In this document: positions 24,139 through 33,576 of the stretch, one piece after another
How positions within the stretch are numbered: the stretch's first letter is position 1
Layout: the number at the start of each line of letters is the position of its first letter
NCBI GenBank assembly: GCA_023544565.1
Contig: JAMJFS010000013.1
Span: 1 to 45,012 of the forward strand
Direction of reading: 5' to 3'
Length of the DNA stretch: 45,012 bases
DNA from: Methanosarcinaceae archaeon
GTDB lineage: Archaea; Halobacteriota; Methanosarcinia; Methanosarcinales; Methanosarcinaceae
The notes under the pieces: generated by a model
Seen by the model: only the letters and a program-made list of their open reading frames with translations
Told to the model about the DNA's origin: nothing
Database searches by the model: none
Translations under genes and position numbers: made by a program

Positions 24139-24591
24139 TCACAGTTGGGTAGTTAAATAAGCAATCGCAAGATAACGCGCGAACTTGCCTGCAAAAACAT
24201 AGATCGAAAACGTCTTGAATGGAAGTTTCAGCAATCCACCTGCTGCAGTAATTGCATCTCCAATACCGGGCACCCATGTGAAGAGCAAGGCGTAAACGCC
24301 GTATTTTTCAAACAACTTATCGGTTCTAGCAAGTTGACTTTTTGAGATTGACAGATATTTATCAATAATTCCTTCGCGTCCTTTCAGTCCTATGTAGTAT
24401 GTGGTACACGCACCCAGATAGTTGCCCACAGTTGCGACCATCACAACTGTGAACAGATTAAAATCAGAATGTATTAACAATACCACTATGCCTTCCGAAC
24501 CAAATGGCAGTACTGTGGATGCCAGGAAACTGGTTATAAAAAGGCTCAGGTATCCATAATTTGATATTAGGGAATAAATGAGTTCGAACAT
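24139..24591 (-). CDS. YqaA/DedA-type membrane protein
   Basis: A 150-residue membrane protein of the SNARE-associated (DedA/YqaA) superfamily, thought to move lipids or act in membrane homeostasis. It has TSFLASTVLPFGSEGIVVLL near the N-terminus, a GNYLGACTTYYIG helix, and the typical FTWVPGIGDAITAAGGLL re-entrant segment. The frame opens at a TTG (24603), but TATATAT about 27 bases before the ATG at 24591 suggests a leaderless start there. Confidence 0.82.
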   Translation of the reverse strand: MFELIYSLISNYGYLSLFITSFLASTVLPFGSEGIVVLLIHSDFNLFTVVMVATVGNYLGACTTYYIGLKGREGIIDKYLSISKSQLARTDKLFEKYGVYALLFTWVPGIGDAITAAGGLLKLPFKTFSIYVFAGKFARYLAIAYLTTQL

Positions 24592-24727
24592 GTGGTCTAT
24601 CAATCCATGTCAACATATATAATCATCTTTGGTAACTATTCGGAATCTATATATGTCATGCAAGTATTTTTAATTGTACACTTGTAAGACATATCTACAG
24701 GGCAATGCGGGTTGGGGAGTTAAAAGA

Positions 24728-24782
24728 GGAGGTGACTATTGTGTTGTCTTCTCTCCCGGGTTATTTTCCACTTTTTTCATAG
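24728..24782 (+). other. possible 13-codon minigene with perfect ribosome site
   Basis: GGAGGTGA at 24728-24735 is a full match to the archaeal anti-Shine-Dalgarno sequence. Five bases later a GTG at 24741 opens a 13-codon frame ending at TAG (24780-24782). CTATATATG near 24645-24653 could be its TATA box. It lies 69 bases before the geranylgeranyl reductase gene, which itself has no clear ribosome site, and may be a leader peptide or a remnant. Confidence 0.35.
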
Positions 24783-24851
24783 TATATAATTCTATAAATT
24801 ATATCATAGAACAAACATTTTTTGTACTTTAAAGAACAGTTTTGATTTGCA

Positions 24852-26009
24852 ATGTCCATCTATGACGCAATCATCATCGGTACCGGTCCGGCAGGTGCAA
24901 CAGTCGCACGGCACGTTGCAGCCGCAGGACTCAATACATTACTTCTTGAGAAAGACACACTTCCAAGAGTAAAAACGTGTGGCGGAGCAGTGTCGAAATA
25001 TGCTCTCTCGAATCTTGACATTGAGATTCCGGATTCGATCATTGAGCGTGAATGCTTTGGTGCAAGGATCAGGTATGGATCATGCAGTCTTGAGTCAGAA
25101 ACATGCGAGCGTCTCAGTGTGATGGTCTCACGCGACAGGTTTGACCATCACCTGACAAAGATTGCAGTCGATGCCGGTGCAGAGTTGATGGAAGATGTGC
25201 GTGTGATTTCAGTTCAAACTGACAATGACTGCGCTATTGTCGAAACAACTGTCGGTACATTCAGGTCAAAGGTAGTGATCGGTGCGGATGGTGTGAACAG
25301 TGTATGTGCAAAGAATGTGAGGGGATCTTTTACACAACAGGAAACAAGTTTTGCGCTTGAGGCAGAGATCCCTGCATCGAACGAGCAAATAGATAACTAT
25401 ATTTTCAACAAAGGGGAATTTTATTTTGGTATAATTCCAAATGGTTATGGCTGGGTATTTCCAAAGGACGAACACTTTTCTGTAGGGATTGCAGGCAGGG
25501 GGCAGGGTTTTTCAAGACCAATGGATGCATATCGGGATTTTATCAAAATGCTTGGATTTGATTATGTAAAGCCCAGGGGACATTTTGTGCCAATAGGTGG
25601 CTTGGACCGCAAAACATATTCAAACCGCATATTGCTTGTAGGGGACGCTGCAGGATATGTTGATGCATTTTTGGGTGAGGGTATAGCATATGCGATCGCT
25701 TCGGGTAATTTTGCAGCAGAAACCGTTATTAATGCACATCAAAAGGATGATTTTTCAGAAACATCGCTTGCTTCTTATCACAAAAGATGCATGGATTCTT
25801 TTTTACCGAACCTTAAATATTCATATATATTTTCTAAATGGTTCTATCGATTCCCGAATCTGTCTTCAAGGATACTTGTCAATAATGAGCCTTTGCTGAA
25901 TAAGTTCATTCACCTTGCAACAGGCAGGTGGGGGTATCTTTTCTTCATGAAGTGGATCGCATTACGACTGCCGTATTATGTTATTAAAGATGTTATTGGC
26001 AGACGTTGA
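24852..26009 (+). CDS. geranylgeranyl reductase
   Basis: A 385-residue flavoprotein that saturates double bonds of geranylgeranyl chains in archaeal membrane lipids. It has the FAD fold GTGPAGATVARH at residues 9-20, the CGGAVSK motif with the conserved Cys near residue 44, GADGVNS, the diagnostic GYGWVFPK, and VGDAAGYVDAFLGEGIAYAI. Unlike the paralogue at 3128-4285 it keeps all family motifs. It is therefore the better candidate for digeranylgeranylglycerophospholipid reductase. No Shine-Dalgarno sequence is seen before the ATG, but an upstream minigene has one. Confidence 0.88.
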   Translation: MSIYDAIIIGTGPAGATVARHVAAAGLNTLLLEKDTLPRVKTCGGAVSKYALSNLDIEIPDSIIERECFGARIRYGSCSLESETCERLSVMVSRDRFDHHLTKIAVDAGAELMEDVRVISVQTDNDCAIVETTVGTFRSKVVIGADGVNSVCAKNVRGSFTQQETSFALEAEIPASNEQIDNYIFNKGEFYFGIIPNGYGWVFPKDEHFSVGIAGRGQGFSRPMDAYRDFIKMLGFDYVKPRGHFVPIGGLDRKTYSNRILLVGDAAGYVDAFLGEGIAYAIASGNFAAETVINAHQKDDFSETSLASYHKRCMDSFLPNLKYSYIFSKWFYRFPNLSSRILVNNEPLLNKFIHLATGRWGYLFFMKWIALRLPYYVIKDVIGRR

Positions 26010-26139
26010 TGATTGATCCTCGCCAACCTTTTAAAATGGATGGAACATAAAGATACTAATATCATTATTTCCATAAGAACCCATATATATAGTAATGACA
26101 ATTAACGCAACTGAATTATATGTTTATATTATAACTCAC

Positions 26140-26145
26140 AAGGAG
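26140..26145 (+). promoter_or_regulatory. ribosome binding site of fae-hps
   Basis: AAGGAG lies five bases before the ATG at 26150. A TATA-like CATATATATAG near 26083 gives a leader of about 40 bases. Confidence 0.6.
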
Positions 26146-26149
26146 AATT

Positions 26150-27328
26150 ATGTTACTAATCGGAGAAGCACTAATAGGCGAGGACCCAGAAATCGCACAC
26201 GTTGATCTTATGATCGGAGATAAGAATGGTCCTGTAGGACTGGCATTTGCAAACGGAATGACACAACTTTCAGCAGGGCATACACCTTTGTTGTCAGTTA
26301 TTCGTCCAAACCTTCCTACAAAACCATCTACATTGATCGTACCTAAAGTCACGGTAAAGAACATGGACCAGGCTGCACAGATATTCGGTCCTGCACAGGC
26401 CGCTGTTGCTAAAGCGGTGGCAGATGCTGTTGAGGAAGGAATGATCCCAAAAGACCAGGTTGAAGATCTTGTGATCGTGGCAAGCGTTTTCATTCACCCG
26501 CAGGCAGTCAATTACAACAGGATATACAGGTACAACTACGGGGCAACAAAATTGGCACTCAAACGCGCACTTGCAGGTTTCCCTGACATTGATACTGTCT
26601 TGCATGAAAAGGACAGGGCAGCACACGGAATAATGGGATTCAAGGTCACAAGACTCTGGGATTCACCATATCTCCAGGTCGCACTTGACAATCCAAACCT
26701 TGAGGCAATACTCAATGTTGTCAGACAGTTGCCAAACAGCGATCATCTGATTCTTGAAGCTGGTACACCTCTCATCAAACGCTATGGTGTGGACGTAATT
26801 ACAAAACTCAGGGAAATCAAGCCTGATGCATTTATTGTAGCAGATCTTAAGACCCTTGATACAGGAAACCTTGAGGCTCGTATGGTTGCAGATGCGACCG
26901 CAGATGCGATCGTTGTCTCAGCACTCGCACCAATTGCGACACTCAACAAAGTGATCGAGGAAGCACACAAGACCGGTATCTATGCAGTTATGGACACGCT
27001 GAATCAGCCTGACCCTGTATCTGTATTGAAACAACTCGATGAGTTACCAGATGTTGTTGAACTCCACCGCGCAATCGATATTGAAGAGACCGAACACGCA
27101 TGGGGCAGCATTGAAGCCATCAAGGCATTGTCTCCAAGGATACTTGTGGCAGTTGCCGGCGGTGTTCGTGTTGACACAATATCTGCTGCACTGGGTGCAG
27201 GTGCCGATATCCTTGTGGTTGGAAGAGCGATCACCAATGCAAAGAATATCAGACAGGTGGCAGAACAGTTCATTGAAGGTTTGAACAAGCCTGAAATTGA
27301 CCAGTTCAGAATAATGACCGATTTCTGA
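26150..27328 (+). CDS. fae-hps: formaldehyde-activating enzyme / hexulose-6-phosphate synthase fusion
   Basis: A two-domain enzyme. Residues 1-160 are Fae, which joins formaldehyde to tetrahydromethanopterin, with the catalytic H17 in [11 protein letters not shown]. Residues 165-392 are 3-hexulose-6-phosphate synthase with [13 protein letters not shown], then [14 protein letters not shown] and VAGGVRVDT. In methanogens this fusion releases ribulose-5-phosphate from hexulose phosphate for ribose synthesis and traps the formaldehyde. At 392 residues it is full length, with clear promoter, ribosome site and terminator. tpiA follows on the same strand. Confidence 0.95.
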   Translation: MLLIGEALIGEDPEIAHVDLMIGDKNGPVGLAFANGMTQLSAGHTPLLSVIRPNLPTKPSTLIVPKVTVKNMDQAAQIFGPAQAAVAKAVADAVEEGMIPKDQVEDLVIVASVFIHPQAVNYNRIYRYNYGATKLALKRALAGFPDIDTVLHEKDRAAHGIMGFKVTRLWDSPYLQVALDNPNLEAILNVVRQLPNSDHLILEAGTPLIKRYGVDVITKLREIKPDAFIVADLKTLDTGNLEARMVADATADAIVVSALAPIATLNKVIEEAHKTGIYAVMDTLNQPDPVSVLKQLDELPDVVELHRAIDIEETEHAWGSIEAIKALSPRILVAVAGGVRVDTISAALGAGADILVVGRAITNAKNIRQVAEQFIEGLNKPEIDQFRIMTDF

Positions 27329-27330
27329 TC

Positions 27331-27362
27331 GCGTGTGATTCATCACACGCTTTCTTTTTTTT
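27331..27362 (+). terminator. terminator of fae-hps
   Basis: GCGTGTGA and TCACACGC form a perfect 8-bp stem with a TTCA loop, then TTTCTTTTTTTT. It starts two bases after the stop codon. This is the strongest intrinsic-type terminator in the window. Confidence 0.75.
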
Positions 27363-27492
27363 CGGTTTCTTTTATTTTTTTATTTTTACTTTAGTTTAAT
27401 CATCAATCATTGATCGTCAATTTTTAATCAACAGTTATCAATTAACAATTACTAGTTACCAGTTATTTGTTTCAAAATCGGAGGAGTTTAAA

Positions 27493-28161
27493 ATGGGTTC
27501 AACATTGATCGTTCTAAATCTTAAAACATATTTTGAAGGAACAGGCGAAGGCGCAGTAAAGATCGCACAGGCTTGTAGGGATGTTGCAGAGTCTTCAGGT
27601 GTGGATATTGGTATTGCTCCGCAGTTGGCTGATATCTACCGCGTTGCATCACAGGTTAACATCCCCGTTTTCTCACAGCATCTTGACGGTGTCGGTGCAG
27701 GTGGTTTCACAGGACATGCGTTCGCACAATCAATAAAAGATGCAGGTGCAGTCGGCACGCTCATCAACCATTCTGAACGCCGTTTGACCCTTGCGGACAT
27801 CGATGCTTCCATCACCGCCGCAAAGAATGCAGGACTCATTACCATAGTTTGTACCAACAATATCGCAACCACCGCAGCAGCAGCAGCGCTTGCACCGGAT
27901 TACGTTGCAGTCGAACCCCCAGAACTTATCGGCAGCGGTATCCCTGTCTCTCAGGCAGACCCTCAAGTAGTCACAGGGTCGGTTAATGCGGTCGCAAGGA
28001 TCAATTCAAATGTAAAGGTATTGTGCGGTGCCGGAATATCAAAAGGTGAGGACCTAAAAGCAGCACTACAACTCGGATCAGTTGGTGTTTTACTTGCATC
28101 GGGTATTGTGAAAGCGAAAGACCCAAAGGCTGCGCTGGAAGACCTCGTGAGTTTGATTTAA
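27493..28161 (+). CDS. tpiA: triosephosphate isomerase
   Basis: The short archaeal form (222 residues) of the enzyme that interconverts dihydroxyacetone phosphate and glyceraldehyde-3-phosphate. Active-site Lys is in LNLKTYFEGTGEG, His in INHSERR, Glu in VAVEPPELIGSG, and the phosphate loop is in LCGAGISKG and LLASGIVKA. GGAGGAG before the ATG is a strong ribosome site. The 130 bases upstream are AT-rich with short ATCAAT/ATTGAT-type repeats and probably hold its own promoter after the fae-hps terminator. Confidence 0.94.
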   Translation: MGSTLIVLNLKTYFEGTGEGAVKIAQACRDVAESSGVDIGIAPQLADIYRVASQVNIPVFSQHLDGVGAGGFTGHAFAQSIKDAGAVGTLINHSERRLTLADIDASITAAKNAGLITIVCTNNIATTAAAAALAPDYVAVEPPELIGSGIPVSQADPQVVTGSVNAVARINSNVKVLCGAGISKGEDLKAALQLGSVGVLLASGIVKAKDPKAALEDLVSLI

Positions 28162-28231
28162 AACTGGTAAAATATAACTGTAAAAACATAATTATTAAAA
28201 CAGTTAATTGATTGGCTGAATTTTGGTCCGA

Positions 28232-28261
28232 TGCAACAATCCGCCGCATGCGGCATAGTCC
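28232..28261 (+). repeat. REP-like palindrome, family B
   Basis: TGCAACAATCCGCCGCATGC followed by GGCATAGTCC. The CCGC-ATG-CGG-type stem and the TGCAACA left flank match the family. It faces an inverted copy at 28405-28434, and the DNA between them holds a second imperfect inverted repeat (GTACATTGTACAAAA near 28272 and TTTTGTACATCAATGTGTAC near 28349). Confidence 0.65.
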
Positions 28262-28404
28262 ATGACCAATCAGTACATTGTACAAAACCACATGTTTTTG
28301 GAGTGGAATTCATTCTCATTTATTTTTCGTTGCATATTTTTGTATTATTTTTGTACATCAATGTGTACTAATGCAACAATGGATTCGATATTTGATAGTA
28401 ATGT

Positions 28405-28434
28405 TGGGAATACGCCGCGCTAACGCGCGTTTTG
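28405..28434 (-). repeat. REP-like palindrome overlapping tyrA end
   Basis: GGGAATACGCCGCGCTAACG followed by CGCGTTTTGT. The stem is CGCGC/GCGCG (28416-28420 with 28425-28429). The minus-strand reading of its loop is the TAG stop of tyrA at 28420-28422, so the element encodes the last codons of that gene. Confidence 0.6.
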
Positions 28435-29766
28435 TGTCGGCATTTTTTGATTTAATCCCCTCAACTCGCATCCAAGTCCAATTAGCAATTTCTGTATCCC
28501 ATCCTGAACTTCGGCAGGCTCGCGATCTCCAATTATCGTGATGCGGTAAGTTACACTCAGCCGTTCTGTATCAATGCCTGAGTATGTGTCAATGACACTT
28601 GCAGAGACGATCCTCTTATTATTTGTGATCACACCAAGCAGAACGTTGGGATTGGCACCGACTGGAATAAGTACTGAAATATCTCTATTTGAGTGCACCA
28701 ATTCAGCAGTTTTCCACTCAACAAGTTCATGATCGGATAGCAGCCGTATATTTTCTATTTTGAGTGAGATAACTTTGCCGTTCTTTGAAAGTATAACCTC
28801 TCTTGGCGTTATCTTCTTGATAATACCGACATGCGTGACTCCTGAGTATATATGTTCAAGTCCACGCTCTGTCCCAATTGAATTTACAAGTTCATCAAAT
28901 TCGTGTATCTTTGAATTTATCAGGTTGTCGGAACGATGCAATGCTAAGTTCGTATCGCCAAAATGAACTGCAGCATCTTTCATTTTTTTGGAAAAACCGT
29001 CCACGTCATGCTGCCGGACCATGTTTGATATGCTCACACATTCTTCCTTGAATGCATCATGAACTTTCAGAACTTCAGGGTTCTCCATCTGGATAAGTGC
29101 ATATAGGTAGGGGTTCTGCCCCAGTATCCTGCCAACAAAATCCACCATGATCTCATACACAGGACTCATGAACCTTCGTGATTCATTCACATCAAAATCA
29201 AGTCTCTTGAATGTTGTTCCTATTGTGATGTATGCAAAATGCGTCAGTCCCTGCACCACGGATACGAATTTGTCATGTTCCTTTGCATCGATGACCTCGA
29301 TGTGTGCGCCGTTCTCCTCAAAAAGTGCGCGTATAATTGGGAACCATTTATCACATCGCCCTTTAACAGGTGTCATGATAACGATCTGACCGTGCAGGCC
29401 TGGTATGGATGGTCCGAACATGGGGTGTGTTCCAATAATTTCGACACCCTCAGGTGCGTATTTCTTCATCGCCTCAACGGGTTTTGCCTTCAGGGATGTG
29501 ATGTCCATAAGCAGACTACCGTCTTTCATTTTTGGGGCGGTTTCTGCAATCACTTTTTCAGTAATGTCGATCGGTACCGATACAACCACGATGTCACTAT
29601 CACTAATTGCATTCTCAAGATCGGATGCAAATTCAACACCCATGTTATCTGCCACATCAACACGGCGGCTGCTACCCCAGACCATCACTTCGTAACCATG
29701 TTCCTTGCAAAATCGGGTGAACCACTGTCCCATCTCGCCTGTGCCGCCTATTATCAGCATTTTCAT
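28420..29766 (-). CDS. tyrA: prephenate dehydrogenase with C-terminal extension
   Basis: It oxidises prephenate (or arogenate) toward tyrosine. The NAD-binding GGTGEMGQW at residues 8-16 and the catalytic GTHPMFGPS near residue 112 are clear, followed by a helical dimer domain to about residue 280. A further ~150 residues include a segment with HVGIIKKITPREVIL and a last part (SVTYRITIIGDREPAEVQDGI) that may be an ACT-like regulatory domain. The whole is 448 residues, similar to the long archaeal type. The start overlaps aroE by 4 bases. The last few codons and the stop lie inside a REP-like repeat. Confidence 0.9.
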   Translation of the reverse strand: MKMLIIGGTGEMGQWFTRFCKEHGYEVMVWGSSRRVDVADNMGVEFASDLENAISDSDIVVVSVPIDITEKVIAETAPKMKDGSLLMDITSLKAKPVEAMKKYAPEGVEIIGTHPMFGPSIPGLHGQIVIMTPVKGRCDKWFPIIRALFEENGAHIEVIDAKEHDKFVSVVQGLTHFAYITIGTTFKRLDFDVNESRRFMSPVYEIMVDFVGRILGQNPYLYALIQMENPEVLKVHDAFKEECVSISNMVRQHDVDGFSKKMKDAAVHFGDTNLALHRSDNLINSKIHEFDELVNSIGTERGLEHIYSGVTHVGIIKKITPREVILSKNGKVISLKIENIRLLSDHELVEWKTAELVHSNRDISVLIPVGANPNVLLGVITNNKRIVSASVIDTYSGIDTERLSVTYRITIIGDREPAEVQDGIQKLLIGLGCELRGLNQKMPTQNAR

Positions 29767-30593
29767 GATTTTTGTGCTCCCAATGCTTCAAGAACCGCAT
29801 TTTTCATGACATCAACAGGAGGTTCCACATTATTCCATATTCGGAATGCTTCAGCACCCTGGTGTACCAGCATCATGACCCCGTTCACGGCCACTGCGCC
29901 CGCAGCCCTTGCTTCCCTTAACAGCCGTGTTTCAAGTGGATTGTAAACGATATCGAACACCGTGAGTTCAGAATGCATATCATCCGCAGTTGCGATCGTT
30001 TGATCGATGTTAGGGTGCATTCCAACGGTTGTGGTATTTACAAGAATATCTGTTTTCGCGATCAGGCTTTTCAGATCTGCCAATCCGGTGCCCTGTGCTA
30101 TACCTACACTACTTACATCACGCGCAAGGTCATAGGCGCGTTTTTCTGTGCGGTTTGCTATTGTAATGTCAGCGCCGTCATTTGCAAACTGGAATCCAAT
30201 CGCCCGCGCCGCGCCGCCGGCACCCACAATGAGCACTCTGGCACCCGCAACATCCACGCCCGCATCGGCAAGTGCTCGTTTTGCACCGATGCCGTCAGTA
30301 TTGTACCCTCGCATTCCGTCTTTGAGATCCACGGTATTCACTGCACCTATTCTGGCAGCCAGGGGGTCAGCATCAACGATGTTCAATGCTTCTACCTTCA
30401 GTGGAACTGTGAGGTTCACGCCACCAAAACCCATGGCTTTTGCACCGATGAGTGCATCACGGAGAGACTCACGACTGACCCTGAAGGCGTGGTACTCACA
30501 ATCCATTCCCATGGCTTTGAATGCAGCATTGTGCATCTTTGGCGACATGGAATGTTCTATCGGATCACCAAATACTGCGAAAACGGTCTTCAT
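29763..30593 (-). CDS. aroE: shikimate dehydrogenase
   Basis: It reduces 3-dehydroshikimate to shikimate with NADPH. Key motifs are GDPIEHSMSPKMHNAAF (substrate Ser pair), GGVNLTVPLK with the catalytic Lys, GYNTDGIGA, GAGGAARAI, and NRTEKRA for NADPH. An open frame runs to 30743, but its first 50 residues overlap aroD and are not family-like. The ATG at 30593 overlaps the aroD stop (ATGA) and gives the normal 276 residues. It is the fourth gene of the aromatic operon. Confidence 0.94.
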   Translation of the reverse strand: MKTVFAVFGDPIEHSMSPKMHNAAFKAMGMDCEYHAFRVSRESLRDALIGAKAMGFGGVNLTVPLKVEALNIVDADPLAARIGAVNTVDLKDGMRGYNTDGIGAKRALADAGVDVAGARVLIVGAGGAARAIGFQFANDGADITIANRTEKRAYDLARDVSSVGIAQGTGLADLKSLIAKTDILVNTTTVGMHPNIDQTIATADDMHSELTVFDIVYNPLETRLLREARAAGAVAVNGVMMLVHQGAEAFRIWNNVEPPVDVMKNAVLEALGAQKS

Positions 30594-31306
30594 AATAGCA
30601 TCTCCAGAACGGTTTTCAGTTCGTCTACACGCAGTTGTCCTGGTGCGACCGCATCCCTGACAGAACCGTATGTTAGTACTGAACCGTAGCAAGAGGCGAC
30701 AATTCGGGAGTGTTTTCCAAGGTCGCCCATGGATATAGTACAAACAGGTGCTTTTGAATCATTTGTGACCTGCAACAAATTCAAAACATCCTGCATCGAT
30801 TTCGGCATTACTGCAAGTTTTGCAATATCTGCGCCTGCATCGAAGCAATCGTCAAGTGTTTTTCTCATCTGGTCAACCGCAGGCGTTCTGTTAAAATCAT
30901 GTGAAGACACTATCACGGTCTTGCCAGCACTTTTTGCGCTCTGCACAACCCTTTCGCGCACATCTTCGCCTGCAGAAAGTTCAATATCTACAGCATCAAC
31001 AAGTTCAAGAATGTCAATAAGTAATCCTATCCTGCCTTCCTCTGTGCCTGACCATTTACCACCTTCTGATTGTAACCTATTGGTTGCAATACAAGGCAGG
31101 TTTGTTGCTGATTTGATTTCATTTACCAGTTTTTTCGCATCATCGGGGGTGGTGATATTCAACAGGTCGAATCGAATTTCAAGAATATCTGCCCCAAGCA
31201 TTTTTGCAGACCTTGCGGTCTCGAGGGGGTTTTCGCTGATAGCAGCAACGACTGCGGCCATCTTATCATTTTCGAGGTCGAATGTGCAGATTTTAACCAT
31301 AACCAT
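30590..31306 (-). CDS. aroD: 3-dehydroquinate dehydratase, type I
   Basis: It dehydrates 3-dehydroquinate to 3-dehydroshikimate through a Schiff base. The catalytic His is in VIVSSHDFNRTP, and the Schiff-base Lys in DIAKLAVMPKS. EIRFDLL and ASCYGSVLTYGSV close the barrel. At 238 residues it is the usual size. It follows aroB' by 18 bases and overlaps aroE by 4. No clear ribosome site precedes the ATG at 31306, and a second ATG two codons in is possible. Confidence 0.94.
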   Translation of the reverse strand: MVMVKICTFDLENDKMAAVVAAISENPLETARSAKMLGADILEIRFDLLNITTPDDAKKLVNEIKSATNLPCIATNRLQSEGGKWSGTEEGRIGLLIDILELVDAVDIELSAGEDVRERVVQSAKSAGKTVIVSSHDFNRTPAVDQMRKTLDDCFDAGADIAKLAVMPKSMQDVLNLLQVTNDSKAPVCTISMGDLGKHSRIVASCYGSVLTYGSVRDAVAPGQLRVDELKTVLEMLL

Positions 31307-31324
31307 AGGAATCGCAAATAAATA

Positions 31325-32467
31325 TTATTTCTCGATGATCGTCTCTTCAACCTTCATACCAAAGTGTCGTGCAGTATTTTCAAAGTTGACCATGACCTTG
31401 TCGCCTTCTTTAATATCTGCAACAGATAACGGTTTTCCACCTTCTGCAACCAGTTTGATGGTCTCTGCATTCTGCAGTATTGTCTTGATTATCGTTCCTT
31501 CTACCTCGGCTTCAACAAGGATCAAAGGTCTTCGCTCGATCTTAACACGTCCGACAATCCCTGTTCTCTGGTTACCGTTTGAATCTACTATGGTGACCTC
31601 ATCACCGGATTCAAGTTCGGAGAGGTATCTTGTCTTTTCACCGACACGTACGTAAGCGTGTACGGCACCGGCATTTACCCTGAAAGGTCTTGCTGCAACG
31701 TATGGGCTTTCTTCGGATTCGGAATGCACAAGGAACATGCCGTTCGATTGTGAACCCACAAGCATGCCTTCACCTCTTACCATCAGGTTGCATGTGTCTA
31801 CACATACGCGGTCTCCCATTCCTACGGCTTCGACTTTTGTAACGGTTGCTGCTTCAAGTTTTACTCCTTCAACACCAGACCGCTCTGCAATTGATACCGT
31901 CCGCTTTATCTGGTTGTGGTCATCCGAATCAAGAAGCACGCCGTCAGAGCCGTGTTCCATTGTTTCGAGTGCAAGTTTTGCTTCTTCAGAGGTTTTGACT
32001 CCCGAGATGATGCTGACATCCTTATCCTGCAAGTTTGCGATAAGGTTCTCAAGCGGAATGATCTGCCAGTCGGTTCCGATAGTGATTATGTAATCACACA
32101 CTTTTCCGAGTTCTACTGCAAATTCCTCGTAGCCCTTGTTTCTAATTACCACATACCCTGCGACCTTTACGCCTTTTTCGACCAGTTTGGCTGCGGTCGT
32201 GATATCCAGCGAACCGCTAAAGTCAGGTGGCATAGGCTTTGTACCGTCACCTTCTCCGCCTTTTCCGATAACTACGATGTCTGCACCGGATTTGTCGTCA
32301 GAGGCAAATGCTGCAACCTTGATGTCGCCAAGTTCACGTACCTTTTTTACATCATCTGCATTGACCAATACACATTCTGCACCCGATTCCAACCCGGTCG
32401 TAATCCGCCCTTTACGGTCGTCCCAGTCACCTTCATCGGCTTTTATCCATACGGTTTTATCTTTCAT
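31325..32467 (-). CDS. aroB': 3-dehydroquinate synthase II
   Basis: The archaeal enzyme that converts ADTH to 3-dehydroquinate by NAD-dependent oxidative deamination and cyclisation. It is unrelated to classical AroB. MKDKTVWIKADEGDWDDRK at the start, ISGVKTSEEAKLALE, GDRVCVDTCNLM, and RPFRVNAGAVHAYV are typical of this family. It is 380 residues and full length. It lies between aroA' and aroD, which is the pathway order. The gap to aroA' is 83 bases and shows no obvious promoter. Confidence 0.93.
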   Translation of the reverse strand: MKDKTVWIKADEGDWDDRKGRITTGLESGAECVLVNADDVKKVRELGDIKVAAFASDDKSGADIVVIGKGGEGDGTKPMPPDFSGSLDITTAAKLVEKGVKVAGYVVIRNKGYEEFAVELGKVCDYIITIGTDWQIIPLENLIANLQDKDVSIISGVKTSEEAKLALETMEHGSDGVLLDSDDHNQIKRTVSIAERSGVEGVKLEAATVTKVEAVGMGDRVCVDTCNLMVRGEGMLVGSQSNGMFLVHSESEESPYVAARPFRVNAGAVHAYVRVGEKTRYLSELESGDEVTIVDSNGNQRTGIVGRVKIERRPLILVEAEVEGTIIKTILQNAETIKLVAEGGKPLSVADIKEGDKVMVNFENTARHFGMKVEETIIEK

Positions 32468-32550
32468 ATAATCACAAATTCCAAGTCAACTGATTTGATT
32501 CTTTCTATTATGCATGATGCAGTTTGTTTGGTTGCCTGATCGGATCTGTA

Positions 32551-33348
32551 TTATTTGAGTGCTTCAAGTGCTTCTTCGATTGACGTGTTCTTGTGCACGA
32601 TCTGTGTTATCGCCCTTGTCATCTTGACAGGATCGGCATGCTGGAATACATTCCTGCCAATTGCAACACCGCGTGCGCCGCCCTCCATTGCACCCTGTAT
32701 CATTTCAAGGAACTCTTTATCAGTGTTGGTCTTTGGTCCGCCTGCGATAACGATTGGCACCGGGCAACCGTTTACTACGTCTCTGAACGAGTCCGGATCT
32801 CCTGTGTATACGGTCTTGATAATGTCAGAACCGAGTTCCGCACCAATCCTTGCAACGTGTGCAACAAGTTCGGGGTCATGTGGGTTTTTGATATTCTTCC
32901 CACGCGGGTACATCATAGAAAGGAGCGGTACTCCCCATTCATTGCACTGCTCGGCAACATATCCGAGTTTCTGAAGTTGGTCAGATTCTGTTTCCGAACC
33001 TATGTTGACATGTATGGATACGGCATCTGCGCCCATTTTGATGACCTCGTCCACTGTGCAGACCTGAACCTTGTCGTTTGGATCCGGTCCAAGTGATGTT
33101 GATGCGCTCATGTGGACGATCAATCCGACATCGAGTCCGTACCCTCTGTGGCCGTGCGCGATCATACCTTTTTGCATGAGCACGGCATCTGCGCCGCCTT
33201 GTGCCACCTTGTTCACGGTATCTGCGATGTCGATGAGTCCTTTGATCGGTCCGTCCGACATTCCATGGTCCATTGGCATGATAACCATGTTCCTGCTGTC
33301 GCGGTCCATTATTCGTTCGATCCTGATCTTCTTTCCTATTTCTGCCAT
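32551..33348 (-). CDS. aroA': ADTH synthase
   Basis: 2-amino-3,7-dideoxy-D-threo-hept-6-ulosonate synthase, the first step of the archaeal route to shikimate. It is a class I aldolase-type enzyme joining a deoxy-ketohexose phosphate to aspartate semialdehyde. [40 protein letters not shown] with the Schiff-base Lys, and [10 protein letters not shown] are present. It is the first gene of the five-gene aromatic operon. A TATA box (33401-33412) and GGAG before the ATG mark its expression signals. A paralogue lies at 21049-21846. Confidence 0.92.
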   Translation of the reverse strand: MAEIGKKIRIERIMDRDSRNMVIMPMDHGMSDGPIKGLIDIADTVNKVAQGGADAVLMQKGMIAHGHRGYGLDVGLIVHMSASTSLGPDPNDKVQVCTVDEVIKMGADAVSIHVNIGSETESDQLQKLGYVAEQCNEWGVPLLSMMYPRGKNIKNPHDPELVAHVARIGAELGSDIIKTVYTGDPDSFRDVVNGCPVPIVIAGGPKTNTDKEFLEMIQGAMEGGARGVAIGRNVFQHADPVKMTRAITQIVHKNTSIEEALEALK

Positions 33349-33400
33349 TGTTATTATTCTCCGATTGGTTTATGGTTGTAAATGTTAGTTATTAAATAAG

Positions 33401-33427
33401 TTATTATATACACACTGTGCCACTGTG
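33401..33427 (-). promoter_or_regulatory. aro operon promoter with direct repeat
   Basis: The minus strand carries TATA-like TATATAATAA, about 55 bases before the aroA' start. Directly upstream of it, CACAGTG occurs twice with one base between (33413-33419 and 33421-33427 as CACTGTG on the plus strand). A repeated 7-mer abutting the TATA box is a plausible repressor or activator site. Confidence 0.4.
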
Positions 33428-33576
33428 TGACATAGTAGCACGGTTAAGATATTTAAAGGTATTTAGTGGTCGTGCAAATGTTGCGTATGCAAGTTTGTTA
33501 CGAGTTTCCTGTCTCATCAATCTCGCGCCGTTGGTCTGTGATTGATTGAGTTTTGAATCCCATACTACAAATCTGC

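Noticed and set aside
27400-27475. Short AT repeats before tpiA as a regulatory array
   Set aside because: The ATCAAT/ATTGAT words are too short and irregular in AT-rich DNA to claim as a site.
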